Positions 10,590 through 19,043 of a stretch of DNA of 64,000 nucleotides are shown here, in pieces. The notes under the pieces were generated by a model that was not told the DNA's origin, ran no database searches, and saw only the letters and a program-made list of their open reading frames with translations. Each line of letters starts with the position of its first letter. Position 1 is the stretch's first letter. The position numbers and the translations under genes are program-made. Source of the DNA: Chitinophaga parva (GTDB lineage Bacteria > Bacteroidota > Bacteroidia > Chitinophagales > Chitinophagaceae); contig NZ_QCYK01000003.1 in assembly GCF_003071345.1 (NCBI RefSeq), positions 868,001 to 932,000 on the forward strand, given 5' to 3'.

Positions 10590-12392
10590 TTGGCACACTA
10601 CTATACGCCCGTAGGCGCCCACCTGGGCCCTGACCAAATCTGCACGTTCACCGTATGGGCGCCCTTCCGCAAAGCCGTGAGCCTGGTTGTGATAGCGCCC
10701 TTGCCCGCGGAATATCCCATGGCCCGCGATGAAAATGGTTACTGGCATTACCGTATGGCCGCCACCCCCACAGGGTTGCAATATCTCTACAAACTGGATA
10801 ACGACCTGTTGCGCCCCGATCCCGCATCGCGCTACCAGCCCGGTGGGGTACATGGCCCTTCTGCGGTGGTACAGCCTGCCTATCCACACTGGACGGATGA
10901 CGACTGGCGAGGGCTGGAACTGAAAGACCTCGTTTTGTATGAACTGCATACCGGTACTTTCAGCCCCCAGCGTAACTTCCAGGGCATCATCGCCCGGCTG
11001 TCTTACCTGGAAAAATTAGGCGTGAACGCCATTGAGATCATGCCGGTGGCCCAATTTTCCGGCACGCGCAACTGGGGCTACGATGGCGTGTACCCCTTTG
11101 CCGTGCAGCATAATTATGGCAGCGTAAATGGCTTGAAGGAAGTGGTGAACGCCGCCCATAAACATGGCATAGCCGTGATCCTTGATGTGGTGTACAACCA
11201 CCTGGGCCCTGAGGGAAATTACTTCGCGGACTTTGGCCCTTACTTCACCTCCAAATACAAAACACCCTGGGCAGATGCTGTGAACTTTGACGATGCTTAC
11301 TGCGATGCCGTGCGCGATTACTTCCTGCAAAACGCGCTGATGTGGCTCGATGAATTTCATATAGACGGCCTGCGGCTGGATGCAGTGCACGCCATCTGGG
11401 ATTGCAGTGCACGCCACTTTGTGGCGGAACTCTCAGAAGCCGTGAGCGTGCTGGAACGCCGCCTGGGCAGGCGCAAGCTGCTCATCGCGGAAATTGATTA
11501 CAACGCCCCGCGTTACATAGACCCGGTGGAGCAGGGTGGGTATGGCCTGGCCGGCCAATGGGTGGACGAATTTCACCACGCCCTCCATACTATGCTCACC
11601 GGTGAGCTGGATGGGTATTATGAAGACTTCAACGGCATTGCACACCTGGCCAAGGCTTACAAGGATAATTACGTGTACACCGGCCAGTATTCCCCCCACC
11701 GCAAACGCCGCTTTGGCGACCTGCCCCGTAACCATCATTACAGTGATTTTATTGTGTTCTCCCAAAACCACGACCAGGTGGGCAATCGCCTGCTGGGCGA
11801 CCGCCTCTCCGCCACGCTGGACCTGCCGGCCCTCAAACTGGCCGCCGCGGCTTACCTGCTGGCGCCGCAAACGCCCATGATCTTCATGGGAGAGGAGTAC
11901 GGGGAAACGAAGCCCTTCCAGTTCTTTACCTCCCATGGCGATGCAGAATTGATAGCTGCCCTGCGGGAAGGCCGGCGCAGGGAATTTGCGTCGTTCAACT
12001 GGCAGGGAGCGGTGCCGGACCCGCAATCGGAAAATACGTTCTATGGCTCCGCTTTAAGTTGGGAGCCCAATGAAGCGCTCCTGGAATGCTACCGGAGCCT
12101 GATAGCGCTGCGGCGCAATACCCCCGCCCTGCAAAACCAGGGTCCCGGCTGCATCGCAGTGGAAATACTCAATGAAAAGGCATTGCTGCTGCAAAGGAAA
12201 TTGGAGGAAAAGCCCGCGCTGTTCATCTATTTAAATTTTAGTAAGGATGCCATAAATGTCACTAACGTAAACGGTTATACGTTAAACGCAGTCTTCACTA
12301 CGCATACACAGCCATTACCCGCTGAAATAGCCGTACATGCTGGTTTCCAGCTGCCTGCAATGTCGGCCTCCGTATTTGCTGTAAAAGAATAA
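10590..12392 (+). CDS. treZ: Malto-oligosyltrehalose trehalohydrolase
   Basis: 600 residues, GH13 family. It hydrolyses maltooligosyl-trehalose to release trehalose in the TreY-TreZ pathway from glycogen or maltodextrin, in the cytoplasm. An N-terminal CBM48/E-set region (CTFTVWAPFRKAV) precedes the catalytic barrel, with DVVYNHLGPEGNYF, DGLRLDAVHAI (nucleophile Asp264), LIAEIDYN (acid Glu301) and SQNHDQVGNR (Asp395). The only in-frame start before the conserved N-terminal domain is TTG at 10590, since a stop lies at 10563; this start is therefore unusual but likely. It is 8 bp upstream of treY and almost certainly co-transcribed with it. Confidence 0.93.
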   Translation: MAHYYTPVGAHLGPDQICTFTVWAPFRKAVSLVVIAPLPAEYPMARDENGYWHYRMAATPTGLQYLYKLDNDLLRPDPASRYQPGGVHGPSAVVQPAYPHWTDDDWRGLELKDLVLYELHTGTFSPQRNFQGIIARLSYLEKLGVNAIEIMPVAQFSGTRNWGYDGVYPFAVQHNYGSVNGLKEVVNAAHKHGIAVILDVVYNHLGPEGNYFADFGPYFTSKYKTPWADAVNFDDAYCDAVRDYFLQNALMWLDEFHIDGLRLDAVHAIWDCSARHFVAELSEAVSVLERRLGRRKLLIAEIDYNAPRYIDPVEQGGYGLAGQWVDEFHHALHTMLTGELDGYYEDFNGIAHLAKAYKDNYVYTGQYSPHRKRRFGDLPRNHHYSDFIVFSQNHDQVGNRLLGDRLSATLDLPALKLAAAAYLLAPQTPMIFMGEEYGETKPFQFFTSHGDAELIAALREGRRREFASFNWQGAVPDPQSENTFYGSALSWEPNEALLECYRSLIALRRNTPALQNQGPGCIAVEILNEKALLLQRKLEEKPALFIYLNFSKDAINVTNVNGYTLNAVFTTHTQPLPAEIAVHAGFQLPAMSASVFAVKE

Positions 12393-12400
12393 ACGATACA

Positions 12401-15043
12401 ATGATGATACAGTCTCCCGTTTCCACCTACAGGGTGCAGTTACATAAAGATTTTACATGCAATGACCTGGAGCAATTGATTGACTACCTGCACGCATTAG
12501 GAATAAACACCGTATATGCGTCACCGTTATTTTCCGCCACACCCGGCTCACAGCATGGGTACGATGTAACAGACCCACAGCGGATCAATCCTGAAATAGG
12601 TACCCTGGAACAATGGGCCCGTGTCCGGGACAAGCTGCAGCAGAAAGGCATGCGCTGGCTGCAGGACATTGTGCCCAATCACATGGCCTTCAGCATGGAT
12701 AATCCTTATTTGTTTGACGTGCTGGAACGCGGGCAGCGGTCGCCCTGCTACCACTTCTTTGACATAGACTGGGAGGCCGGTAAACTGATGGTGCCCTTCC
12801 TTGGAAAGCCTTTGCAGGCGGCGATTGCGCTGGGAGAGATCTCCCTGGTACTGAAGAAGAAAGGTTTGCTGTTGCAATATTTTTCGCAGACATATCCCTT
12901 ATCTGTTTCATCTTACGCTTTATTAACGGAAGGGCTGCTGGCCTACCGGGATGTGGATGCGCTGGAAGCCCTGCTTATCCACCTGAAAGAGGTAGATGGG
13001 CTGCCCCTGGAGCAGTGGCGGCAGGCCCGTGATGAAGGTTTTGCAACATTGGCAAATGATGAAAAGATCCACAAAGCCATTGCCCGTTTCAACGACAACA
13101 AACCCGCCATGCAACAGCTGGTGGAGGCGCAATATTACCGCCTTGCGCATTGGCCGGAGGCCGCACAGGCCATTAATTTCCGCCGCTTCTTTACGGTAAA
13201 TACCCTGCTGGCGGTGCGCATGGAAGATGAACAGGTGTTTGCTGATTACCACCGCTTTATTAAACATCTCTATGACCAGGGCTTTATCAACGGCTTGCGC
13301 ATTGATCACATAGACGGCCTGCAGGACCCCGCGCAATACCTGCAACGGTTGCGCACATTATTTGGAGACAATTGTTACATCATCGCGGAAAAGATCCTGG
13401 AGGCAGGGGAGGTCCTGCCCGCAAACTGGCCGCTGCAGGGTACCAGTGGTTATGAGTTTTTATCGCATGTAAACTGGCTGCTCACCAACACGGACGGGGC
13501 CAAGACGCTGGTGCAGCAATACCGGCAGTTGCTGCCAGCCGTAACCAGCTACAAAGACGCGGTCTACAACAACAAAAAACGCATCCTGGTAAACTTTATG
13601 GGAGGGGAGTGGGAAAACCTTACCGCGATGGCCTACGATCTGGACCTGGTGCCGGCCGGCGTACACCGGGAAACGTTTAAACTGGCCCTGGCGGAGTTCA
13701 TGATCTGCCTGCCCGTGTACCGTTTATACCCTGGGCAATTTCCGCTGCCGGCAGCGGACCTGGAGGTGGTGCATGTCACTGTGCAGGCGGCCCGGGAGCA
13801 GGGCATTGCCAGTGTGTTTGAGCTGAACCTCATTGCCAGCTGGTGGCAGTACGATGGGGCGGATGCCCTGCGGTCCGCCACCATCCTGCGTTTCCTGCAA
13901 CGCATGATGCAATTCACCGGTCCCCTTACCGCGAAAGGCGTGGAGGATACCACGTTCTACCAATACAATGCACTGCTCCCGCACAATGAGGTAGGTGATA
14001 GCCCGGACCAGTTGCAATTCAACACAGACCAGTTCCATAGCCTCATGCAGGCCCGCCTGCAACAAATGCCGGGCGCCCTGAACACCACCTCCACACACGA
14101 CACCAAAAGGGGGGAAGACGGCCGCCTGCGCCTGAACCTGCTCACCATGCACACCGGCGAATGGGAACAACTGGTAGCCCGCTGGCAGGCCACCAGCCAG
14201 TCCGTGTTGCAGCAGGTGGATGGCCAGCCCGCGCCCACCGCAAACGATGCTTATTTTATTTACCAAAGCCTGCTGGCCGGCTTTCCGCCGGAAGATGATA
14301 ACACCGGCGATTTTGCAGACCGGGTTTGCCAATATTTCATCAAAGCGGTGCGCGAGGGGAAAGTCAATAGTAACTGGGAACAGCCTGATGAAGCCTACGA
14401 AGCCGCCTGCCAGGCCTTTATCCGCACCTTCCTGGATGCCGGGCAGCCTTTCCTGCACACGTTCCTGCCTTTTGCCCACAAGCTCATGCAGGAAGCCGGG
14501 CAGTTCTCCCTCTCGCAGGTGGTGCTGAAAGTGACCGCTCCCGGCGTCCCCGATGTATACCAGGGCTGTGAGCTGTGGGACCTCAGCTTTGTGGACCCGG
14601 ACAACCGCCGCCCGGTGGACTTCAATATCCGGCGGGAACATTTGCAGCGGCTTCAAACCCTGGACAGTAAAGGATTTGAAGCCGTAAGGCCTTACCTGGA
14701 GGCCCACCGCCGCCACGGCGTGGAAAAAATGTACGTGCTCTGGAAATCGCTGCAGGCGCGGAACGCCAGCCCGGAACTCTTTGCCACCGGGGCCTACCAG
14801 CCCATTGCGGTGCCGCAGGGCTACCTGGCCTTTACACGCCAGGCCCCGGACCGGTGGGCCCTGGTAGTGGTGAGCCTGCCAGGTGCCAGGGCAGAAACCA
14901 TTTCCCTGCAACTGCCGCCTGGCGCCCCCGCCACCTGGAAAAACGTTTTTACCGGCCAATCACTGGATACAGTGGGCAGATTGCCCTTAACAGTTGTATT
15001 ACAGGACTTTCCGGTGGCTATCCTTGTGGGGTCTGTTCAATAA
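12401..15043 (+). CDS. treY: Malto-oligosyltrehalose synthase
   Basis: 880 residues, GH13 family. It isomerises the reducing-end alpha-1,4 linkage of maltodextrins to alpha-1,1, making the substrate of TreZ. Seen: STYRVQLHKDF and YASPLFSATPGSQHGYD at the N-terminus, QDIVPNHMAF, NGLRIDHIDGL (nucleophile Asp302), CYIIAEKILE (acid Glu330), STHDTKRGEDGRLRL (Asp567) and PDVYQGCELWDLSFVDPDNR near the C-terminus, all characteristic of TreY. The start is ATGATG at 12401, eight bases after the treZ stop. No treX/glgX or glycogen gene is in view, so the pathway's remaining steps must be elsewhere. Confidence 0.95.
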   Translation: MMIQSPVSTYRVQLHKDFTCNDLEQLIDYLHALGINTVYASPLFSATPGSQHGYDVTDPQRINPEIGTLEQWARVRDKLQQKGMRWLQDIVPNHMAFSMDNPYLFDVLERGQRSPCYHFFDIDWEAGKLMVPFLGKPLQAAIALGEISLVLKKKGLLLQYFSQTYPLSVSSYALLTEGLLAYRDVDALEALLIHLKEVDGLPLEQWRQARDEGFATLANDEKIHKAIARFNDNKPAMQQLVEAQYYRLAHWPEAAQAINFRRFFTVNTLLAVRMEDEQVFADYHRFIKHLYDQGFINGLRIDHIDGLQDPAQYLQRLRTLFGDNCYIIAEKILEAGEVLPANWPLQGTSGYEFLSHVNWLLTNTDGAKTLVQQYRQLLPAVTSYKDAVYNNKKRILVNFMGGEWENLTAMAYDLDLVPAGVHRETFKLALAEFMICLPVYRLYPGQFPLPAADLEVVHVTVQAAREQGIASVFELNLIASWWQYDGADALRSATILRFLQRMMQFTGPLTAKGVEDTTFYQYNALLPHNEVGDSPDQLQFNTDQFHSLMQARLQQMPGALNTTSTHDTKRGEDGRLRLNLLTMHTGEWEQLVARWQATSQSVLQQVDGQPAPTANDAYFIYQSLLAGFPPEDDNTGDFADRVCQYFIKAVREGKVNSNWEQPDEAYEAACQAFIRTFLDAGQPFLHTFLPFAHKLMQEAGQFSLSQVVLKVTAPGVPDVYQGCELWDLSFVDPDNRRPVDFNIRREHLQRLQTLDSKGFEAVRPYLEAHRRHGVEKMYVLWKSLQARNASPELFATGAYQPIAVPQGYLAFTRQAPDRWALVVVSLPGARAETISLQLPPGAPATWKNVFTGQSLDTVGRLPLTVVLQDFPVAILVGSVQ

Positions 15044-15068
15044 ACAGGCGGGGCCGTGGCAATTAGCT

Positions 15069-15099
15069 TTTGTTGGATAACTACAAAAGCATATATTTG
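15069..15099 (+). promoter_or_regulatory. Bacteroidota-type promoter of tatA
   Basis: TTTG at 15069-15072, then 19 bases, then TATATTTG at 15092-15099. This matches the primary sigma factor consensus of Bacteroidota (TTTG, about 19 bases, TAnnTTTG). It lies 21 bases before the tatA ATG and overlaps an upstream TTG codon, so that TTG is not the start. Confidence 0.72.
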
Positions 15100-15120
15100 T
15101 TAGAATTAAATATCGTGATA

Positions 15121-15336
15121 ATGGCCACTTTTTTGCAATCTCCGTTTTTGTTCCTGGGGGAAATGAATGGTAAAGAGATCATTCTGATACTCCTGGTAGT
15201 TTTATTACTGTTCGGCGGTAAGAAAATTCCTGAGTTGATGCGTGGTTTGGGTAAAGGCATCAGTGAATTTAAAAACGCAAAGGACGGCGAGGCTTCCAAG
15301 TCTTCCGTTTCTGACAACAACCAGAACAACGCCTAA
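15121..15336 (+). CDS. tatA: Sec-independent protein translocase subunit TatA/E
   Basis: 71 residues. TatA forms the pore of the twin-arginine pathway that exports folded proteins across the inner membrane. One transmembrane helix ([22 protein letters not shown], residues about 18-36) is followed by the [17 protein letters not shown] hinge and amphipathic helix, and a short polar tail. ATG at 15121 is preferred over an upstream TTG at 15070 because the promoter -33 element overlaps that TTG; ATG at 15163 would also leave the whole family domain. It has its own promoter and terminator and no tatB/tatC neighbour. Confidence 0.92.
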   Translation: MATFLQSPFLFLGEMNGKEIILILLVVLLLFGGKKIPELMRGLGKGISEFKNAKDGEASKSSVSDNNQNNA

Positions 15337-15371
15337 CACCCCGCGCCCCGGCGCCGGATATAAAAGCTTTC

Positions 15372-15408
15372 AAGGCTAATGCAAAGTGATTTGCTTTAGC
15401 CTTTTTTT
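15372..15408 (+). terminator. Rho-independent terminator of tatA
   Basis: A 14-bp stem with one mismatch (15372-15385 with 15390-15403), GTGA loop, then a run of T. Its 3' end AGCC(T)7GT is the same word that recurs in the tandem repeat immediately downstream. Confidence 0.82.
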
Positions 15409-15497
15409 GTGCGCTATCAACCCCCATCATTGCACCAGCCCTTTTTTTGTACTGCGCTATCAACCCCCATCATTGCACCAGCCTTTTTTTGTGTACT
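15399..15497. repeat. Tandem 43/44-bp direct repeat between convergent genes
   Basis: Two near-identical copies start at 15411 and 15454. Each reads GCGCTATCAACCCCCATCAT followed by TGCACCAGCC, seven T and GTACT; a third partial copy (AGCC, seven T, GTGC) is the tail of the tatA terminator. The second copy contains the stop codon and last codons of the minus-strand FecR-like gene. Confidence 0.85.
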
Positions 15498-15759
15498 GCT
15501 CCATCCAGCCCCGCATCCTGCGGACCAATACCTGCGGCCGCGCCACCGGCAACTGCTGCCATGCCTCCACCGGCTCCAGGTCCAGCAAAAGTGTACCCCC
15601 TGTGATCTCATTAGCGTCGTACAGTTCGTCCCAGCACCGCTTTACCTGCGGGCTCCGGGCAATGATATATTGCAGCAACCGGTCATCTTCCACGCAGATG
15701 GTGCCCAGCAGCTTCTGGGTAATAAGCTCAAAGATCCGGGCATCGTTTTGTCTGTTCAT
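15460..15759 (-). pseudogene. Truncated FecR-like anti-sigma factor (N-terminal domain only)
   Basis: 99 residues from ATG at 15759. RIFELITQKLLGTICVEDD... and LLLDLEPVEAWQQLP look like the cytoplasmic N-terminal domain of FecR-type anti-sigma factors of Bacteroidota TonB-dependent systems, where a 'LL.r.L.G..s..E...L' helix pair is followed by a 'FD.E.AW..L' segment. A full FecR has about 320-390 residues with one membrane helix and a periplasmic FecR domain. Here the frame ends just before the expected membrane helix, inside the 43-bp tandem repeat, with an artificial-looking tail (YTKKGWCNDGG). No partner ECF sigma factor or SusC/FecA receptor is nearby. It is probably a decayed remnant, although a free cytoplasmic domain could still bind a sigma factor. 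The family call is by motif impression only. Confidence 0.45.
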
Positions 15760-15956
15760 CGGCGGTACGGATTGCTGTCTGGAATAGAAAGGTGAAAGCT
15801 GGCAGGCATCACACACCGCCGTGCAGGACAGGTGCACGCGGTGTACGGGTACATCGATCAATTTGTTCGTATAGGTTCCGGCCGCACGGTGCAATAATAG
15901 CGGGGAAATTGATCCCAATATTACAATCGAAAGGCGGGTTAACAGTTAATACATGG

Positions 15957-16538
15957 TTAATGACTCACACTGTACCACTGCCGCATCACCCCATCCAGTC
16001 CCTGGGCGCTGGCCTGGATCATAGTGCACAGGCTGCGCAGCTGGCGGGCATCGTCCGTTTGCTGCAGCACCGTTACCAGCCCCATAAGGTTGGCCAGGTG
16101 ACGCCGCGTTTCGTGGGAAGGCATATCGATACGCGGCACATCGCAGGCCAGCAAGGGGCGGCCCGCTTCATCCAGGCAGGCGGTGAGGTTACTGCCCATG
16201 CAATACACGCCCCGGATATGGCCGGTATCATCCCGGAGGGCCTGGCATTCCCACTGCGTCAGCACATAATCACCGTGCCGGTCCGCCTTGCGTACCATCA
16301 GTGGAAACAACTGTTCGGGGTACTGCATGCACTGCAGGCGGGTGGTGCGCGCAATGGGCATGTCCTCGGGATGCACCAGCGCGTCAAAAAGCTGTCCCAG
16401 CAAGGAATTGCCCGAAGGGCCAAAGGCCTGTGTATAATGATCGTTGGTAAAAGTGTAAGCACCCTCCAGCCCCATGCTGATAAGGTAGTAGAGATTAGAT
16501 TGGGCTAACTGGTCCTTTAGATGGTCAAACTGTAGCAT
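15957..16538 (-). CDS. PAS-domain protein with HisKA-like motif but no ATPase domain
   Basis: 193 residues from ATG at 16538, preferred over a start at 16604 because the PAS fold begins about residue 12. Residues about 12-115 (LYYLISMGLEGAYTFTNDHY, FDALVHPEDMPIA, GDYVLTQWECQALRDDTGHI, GVYCMGSNLT) read as a PAS_3-type sensor fold. Then SHETRRHLANLMGLVTVL with His142 resembles the phosphoacceptor H-box of Bacteroidota PAS-histidine kinases (SHExRxPLANILGL), and QLRSLCTMIQASAQGLDGV resembles the second helix of the dimerisation domain. The frame ends there: no N, G1 or G2 box. It might be a phosphotransfer protein or a shortened kinase. No response regulator is adjacent. Confidence 0.6.
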   Translation of the reverse strand: MLQFDHLKDQLAQSNLYYLISMGLEGAYTFTNDHYTQAFGPSGNSLLGQLFDALVHPEDMPIARTTRLQCMQYPEQLFPLMVRKADRHGDYVLTQWECQALRDDTGHIRGVYCMGSNLTACLDEAGRPLLACDVPRIDMPSHETRRHLANLMGLVTVLQQTDDARQLRSLCTMIQASAQGLDGVMRQWYSVSH

Positions 16539-16848
16539 GAATGGATATATTTCAATAGGGATTAAATTGGGATTAGGGCGCACAGCCATCAAACACAACA
16601 ACAAGGTACAATAATTATTGCCTCAGCGGTGTTAACCCCGCAAGAATTGCAAATTGTTTAATCGTGCCGGTGACACTACAAAAGGGGTAGTAGGAATATG
16701 ACAACGGGCACGCCTGATAACCAGTGGGATAGTACTGCGGCCTGTGAAAAAACGCGTTATGGCCGAAATCGCCGGGCACAGAAATAACGTAGCCTGCGTA
16801 AAATATTATCTAATTTGGACCGTCTTCTCTTAACAAACTTATTACAGC
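16539..16848. other. Intergenic region without a visible gene
   Basis: About 310 bp between the divergent PAS protein and epimerase genes, so it should hold two promoters. No ORF with coding character and no clear hairpin is seen; TATTATCTAATTTGG at 16802-16816 is only a weak -7-like match for the epimerase gene. Confidence 0.4.
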
Positions 16849-17763
16849 ATGTACACCATCCTCGGCGCCAATGGCAGCATAGCAAATGCACTTAGCACCC
16901 TCCTTATTGAAAACCAGCAACCGGTACGCCTGGTAAGCCGCAATCCCCAGCCCAAAGCAGGCGCAGAGACCATGCAGGCAGACCTGCTGGATGCCGCCCA
17001 GACCAAAGCCGCCGTACAGGGCTCTGAAGTAGTATTCCTCCTGGCGGGCCTGCCGTATGATCATAAAATATGGGCCGTGCAGTGGCCGAAGATCATGGAC
17101 AACGTGATAGCCGCGTGCCAGGCTGCCCATGCAAAGCTGATCTTCTTTGATAACGTATACATGTATGGCCCGGTAGATGGACCGATGACGGAGAACACTC
17201 CTTACCGCCCCACCAGTAAAAAGGGAAAGATCCGTGCGGCCATTGCCACAAAGCTGATGGATGAAGTGATAGCAGGCCGCCTCGTGGCTTCCATTGCGCG
17301 CTGCGCAGACTTCTACGGGAAAGGCGCTGATAAAACCGGCATCCTCAACATCCTGGTGACCAACAACCTGGCCAAGGGTAAAAGTGCGCAATGGATGGGC
17401 AGCGTAAACTTCGTGCATTCGTACACGTATGTGCCCGATGCCGCCAGGGCATTGCTCCTCATGGCGAAAGACGAACTGGCCTGGAACCAGGTCTGGCATT
17501 TGCCTACGGCCAAACCGGCCCTCACCGGTAAGGAATACATAGAAAAAGTAGCCGCCCTCACCGGCGCCAAACCCAAATACATGGTGCTCGGCAAATTCAT
17601 GCTGCAGCTCTTCGGCCTCTTCTCCACGCCCATGGCCGAACTGGCGGAAATGATCTACCAGTACGACCGCCCTTATATCTTTGACAGCACCAAGTTTGAA
17701 CAGCATTTTAATTTCCAGCCTACCAGCTACGATGCGGGCCTGAAAGCCGTGCTGGAAAAATAA
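16849..17763 (+). CDS. NAD-dependent epimerase/dehydratase family protein
   Basis: 304 residues, extended/atypical SDR fold in the cytoplasm. The N-terminal MYTILGANGSIANAL is the Rossmann nucleotide-binding turn, LVSRNPQP follows strand 2, and VVFLLAGLPYD is the SDR strand-4 segment. The segment DNVYMYGPVDGPMTENTPYRPTSKKGKIR occupies the place of the usual YxxxK active site; the following CADFYGKGADK and VHSYTYVPDAARALLLM are typical of NAD(P)-binding epimerase-like proteins. The substrate cannot be read from sequence. It is monocistronic, divergent from the PAS gene and followed by a separately promoted barrel protein gene. Confidence 0.8.
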   Translation: MYTILGANGSIANALSTLLIENQQPVRLVSRNPQPKAGAETMQADLLDAAQTKAAVQGSEVVFLLAGLPYDHKIWAVQWPKIMDNVIAACQAAHAKLIFFDNVYMYGPVDGPMTENTPYRPTSKKGKIRAAIATKLMDEVIAGRLVASIARCADFYGKGADKTGILNILVTNNLAKGKSAQWMGSVNFVHSYTYVPDAARALLLMAKDELAWNQVWHLPTAKPALTGKEYIEKVAALTGAKPKYMVLGKFMLQLFGLFSTPMAELAEMIYQYDRPYIFDSTKFEQHFNFQPTSYDAGLKAVLEK

Positions 17764-17786
17764 AAAGAGGATCGGTACAGGTGAAT

Positions 17787-17864
17787 GGTTAAACGTGAAC
17801 GGCTAAACGTTATGGCGCAGCCATCGTGTTTACAGCTCTCACCATTAACCTGTAACGTTTAACC
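17787..17864. repeat. Inverted stutter repeat between epimerase and barrel protein genes
   Basis: GGTTAAACGT at 17787-17796 and its exact complement ACGTTTAACC at 17855-17864, with degenerate half-copies (GGCTAAACGTTA near 17801, ACCATTAACCTGTAACG near 17841) around them. Confidence 0.65.
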
Positions 17865-17867
17865 CGT

Positions 17868-17875
17868 TATCTTTG
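17868..17875 (+). promoter_or_regulatory. -7 promoter element TATCTTTG, nearly abutting the start codon
   Basis: An exact match to TAnnTTTG ending five bases before the ATG at 17880. With the usual distance to the transcription start, the mRNA would begin at or next to the ATG, that is, be leaderless. A good -33 TTTG at the proper distance is not seen. Confidence 0.5.
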
Positions 17876-17879
17876 CCGC

Positions 17880-19043
17880 ATGAAATGGATGTTAGGATTG
17901 GCCATGATGCTCTGCAGTATTACCATTGCAAAGGCGCAGACAGACAGTACTTCCGTACCCGCGGCAGATTCTTTGCCGGCACACCGTCATAGTTTTTTTC
18001 CTATTCCCGTGCTGGGTTACTCACCGGAAAAAGGATTGGAAATAGGGGCTGCCATGCTGTATTCCTTTTATGCGGATCACCGCAACCCGGGCGTGCACAC
18101 CCGCAATTCCACCCTGTATCTTATTCCGGCCATCACCACGGAGCACCAGTATAAAATAGACCTGCGCACGGAGATCTGGACGCGGGAGAACTTATGGCAT
18201 TTCCGCGGGGGATTGCGCTACCAATACTTTCCTTTCTACTTCTATGGCCTGGGCGATACCACGCATGCGGCAGATAAATCGCTGGTGGACAACCGCCGTT
18301 TCCGTGTCCAGTTTGATGGGGAGCGCCGCATCACCGGTCATTTCTACGCCGGCATTTCCCTGGCCTTCCAGGATGATGAATATAAGGCGTCCGATAATAA
18401 AGGTATTTATATGACCATGCCCCTGCACTACAAAAGCGGCGGGCACGAACTGCTGGCCGGCATCACCGCGGTGTTTGATAACCGGGATAACCAGAACTAC
18501 ACCACCCACGGCACTTTCCTGCGGCTGAACCTGGCCAATGCGCTCAACTTTGCCAGTTCCCAAACCGTGTACACGGTAGACCTGCGGGGCAACCAGTTCT
18601 TTAGCTTATCGAAGAAAAGTGTGATCGGATTAAATGGGTATTTCCGTTCCGTGCAGGGCGATCATATTCCCTTTTATTTACTGCCGGAACTGGGCAGCGA
18701 TCAGATCATGCGGGGCTACTACACGGGCCGTTACCGCGATCAGAACTACCTGGCCGGCCAGGTGGAATACCGCTATCTCGTAGATCCAAAAATCAGGGTG
18801 AAGCTGGGTAAATGGGACATGCACCCAAAGTTTGCGCTGGCCGCCTTTGCCGGTGCGGGCGATGTGTTCAATAACCACAATTTTGACCTGGGAAATTTTA
18901 AGCCCAGCTTGGGTGCAGGTGTCCGCTATTTCTATGACGAGCACGCAAAACTCACCGTGCGCATAGACGCAGCTGTAGGAGAGAAGCGGCCCGGGGAAGC
19001 CCGCCAGAAGGGCCTTTACCTGTCGCTGGCAGAAGCGTTTTAA
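17880..19043 (+). CDS. BamA/TamA-like outer membrane beta-barrel protein
   Basis: 387 residues. Signal peptide MKWMLGLAMMLCSITIAKAQ, then a barrel-type sequence of alternating strands and Asn/Asp-rich turns ending in Phe (LYLSLAEAF). QIMRGYYTGRYRDQNYLAGQVEYRY fits the conserved loop-6 motif of Omp85-family surface antigens (V/I-RG-F/Y followed by the next strand). There are no POTRA domains, so this is a short single-barrel form, as found in many Bacteroidota. Role is unproven: assembly, lipid or passenger handling at the outer membrane. Its stop codon overlaps that of the convergent gene by four bases. Confidence 0.8.
   Translation: MKWMLGLAMMLCSITIAKAQTDSTSVPAADSLPAHRHSFFPIPVLGYSPEKGLEIGAAMLYSFYADHRNPGVHTRNSTLYLIPAITTEHQYKIDLRTEIWTRENLWHFRGGLRYQYFPFYFYGLGDTTHAADKSLVDNRRFRVQFDGERRITGHFYAGISLAFQDDEYKASDNKGIYMTMPLHYKSGGHELLAGITAVFDNRDNQNYTTHGTFLRLNLANALNFASSQTVYTVDLRGNQFFSLSKKSVIGLNGYFRSVQGDHIPFYLLPELGSDQIMRGYYTGRYRDQNYLAGQVEYRYLVDPKIRVKLGKWDMHPKFALAAFAGAGDVFNNHNFDLGNFKPSLGAGVRYFYDEHAKLTVRIDAAVGEKRPGEARQKGLYLSLAEAF

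Noticed and set aside
15399..15497. 43-bp tandem repeat as a CRISPR array
   Set aside because: Only two copies, directly adjacent without unique spacers.
15409..15795. Plus-strand open frames of about 130 codons opposite the FecR-like gene
   Set aside because: They are produced by the tandem repeat and by the complement of the minus-strand gene; no family motifs.
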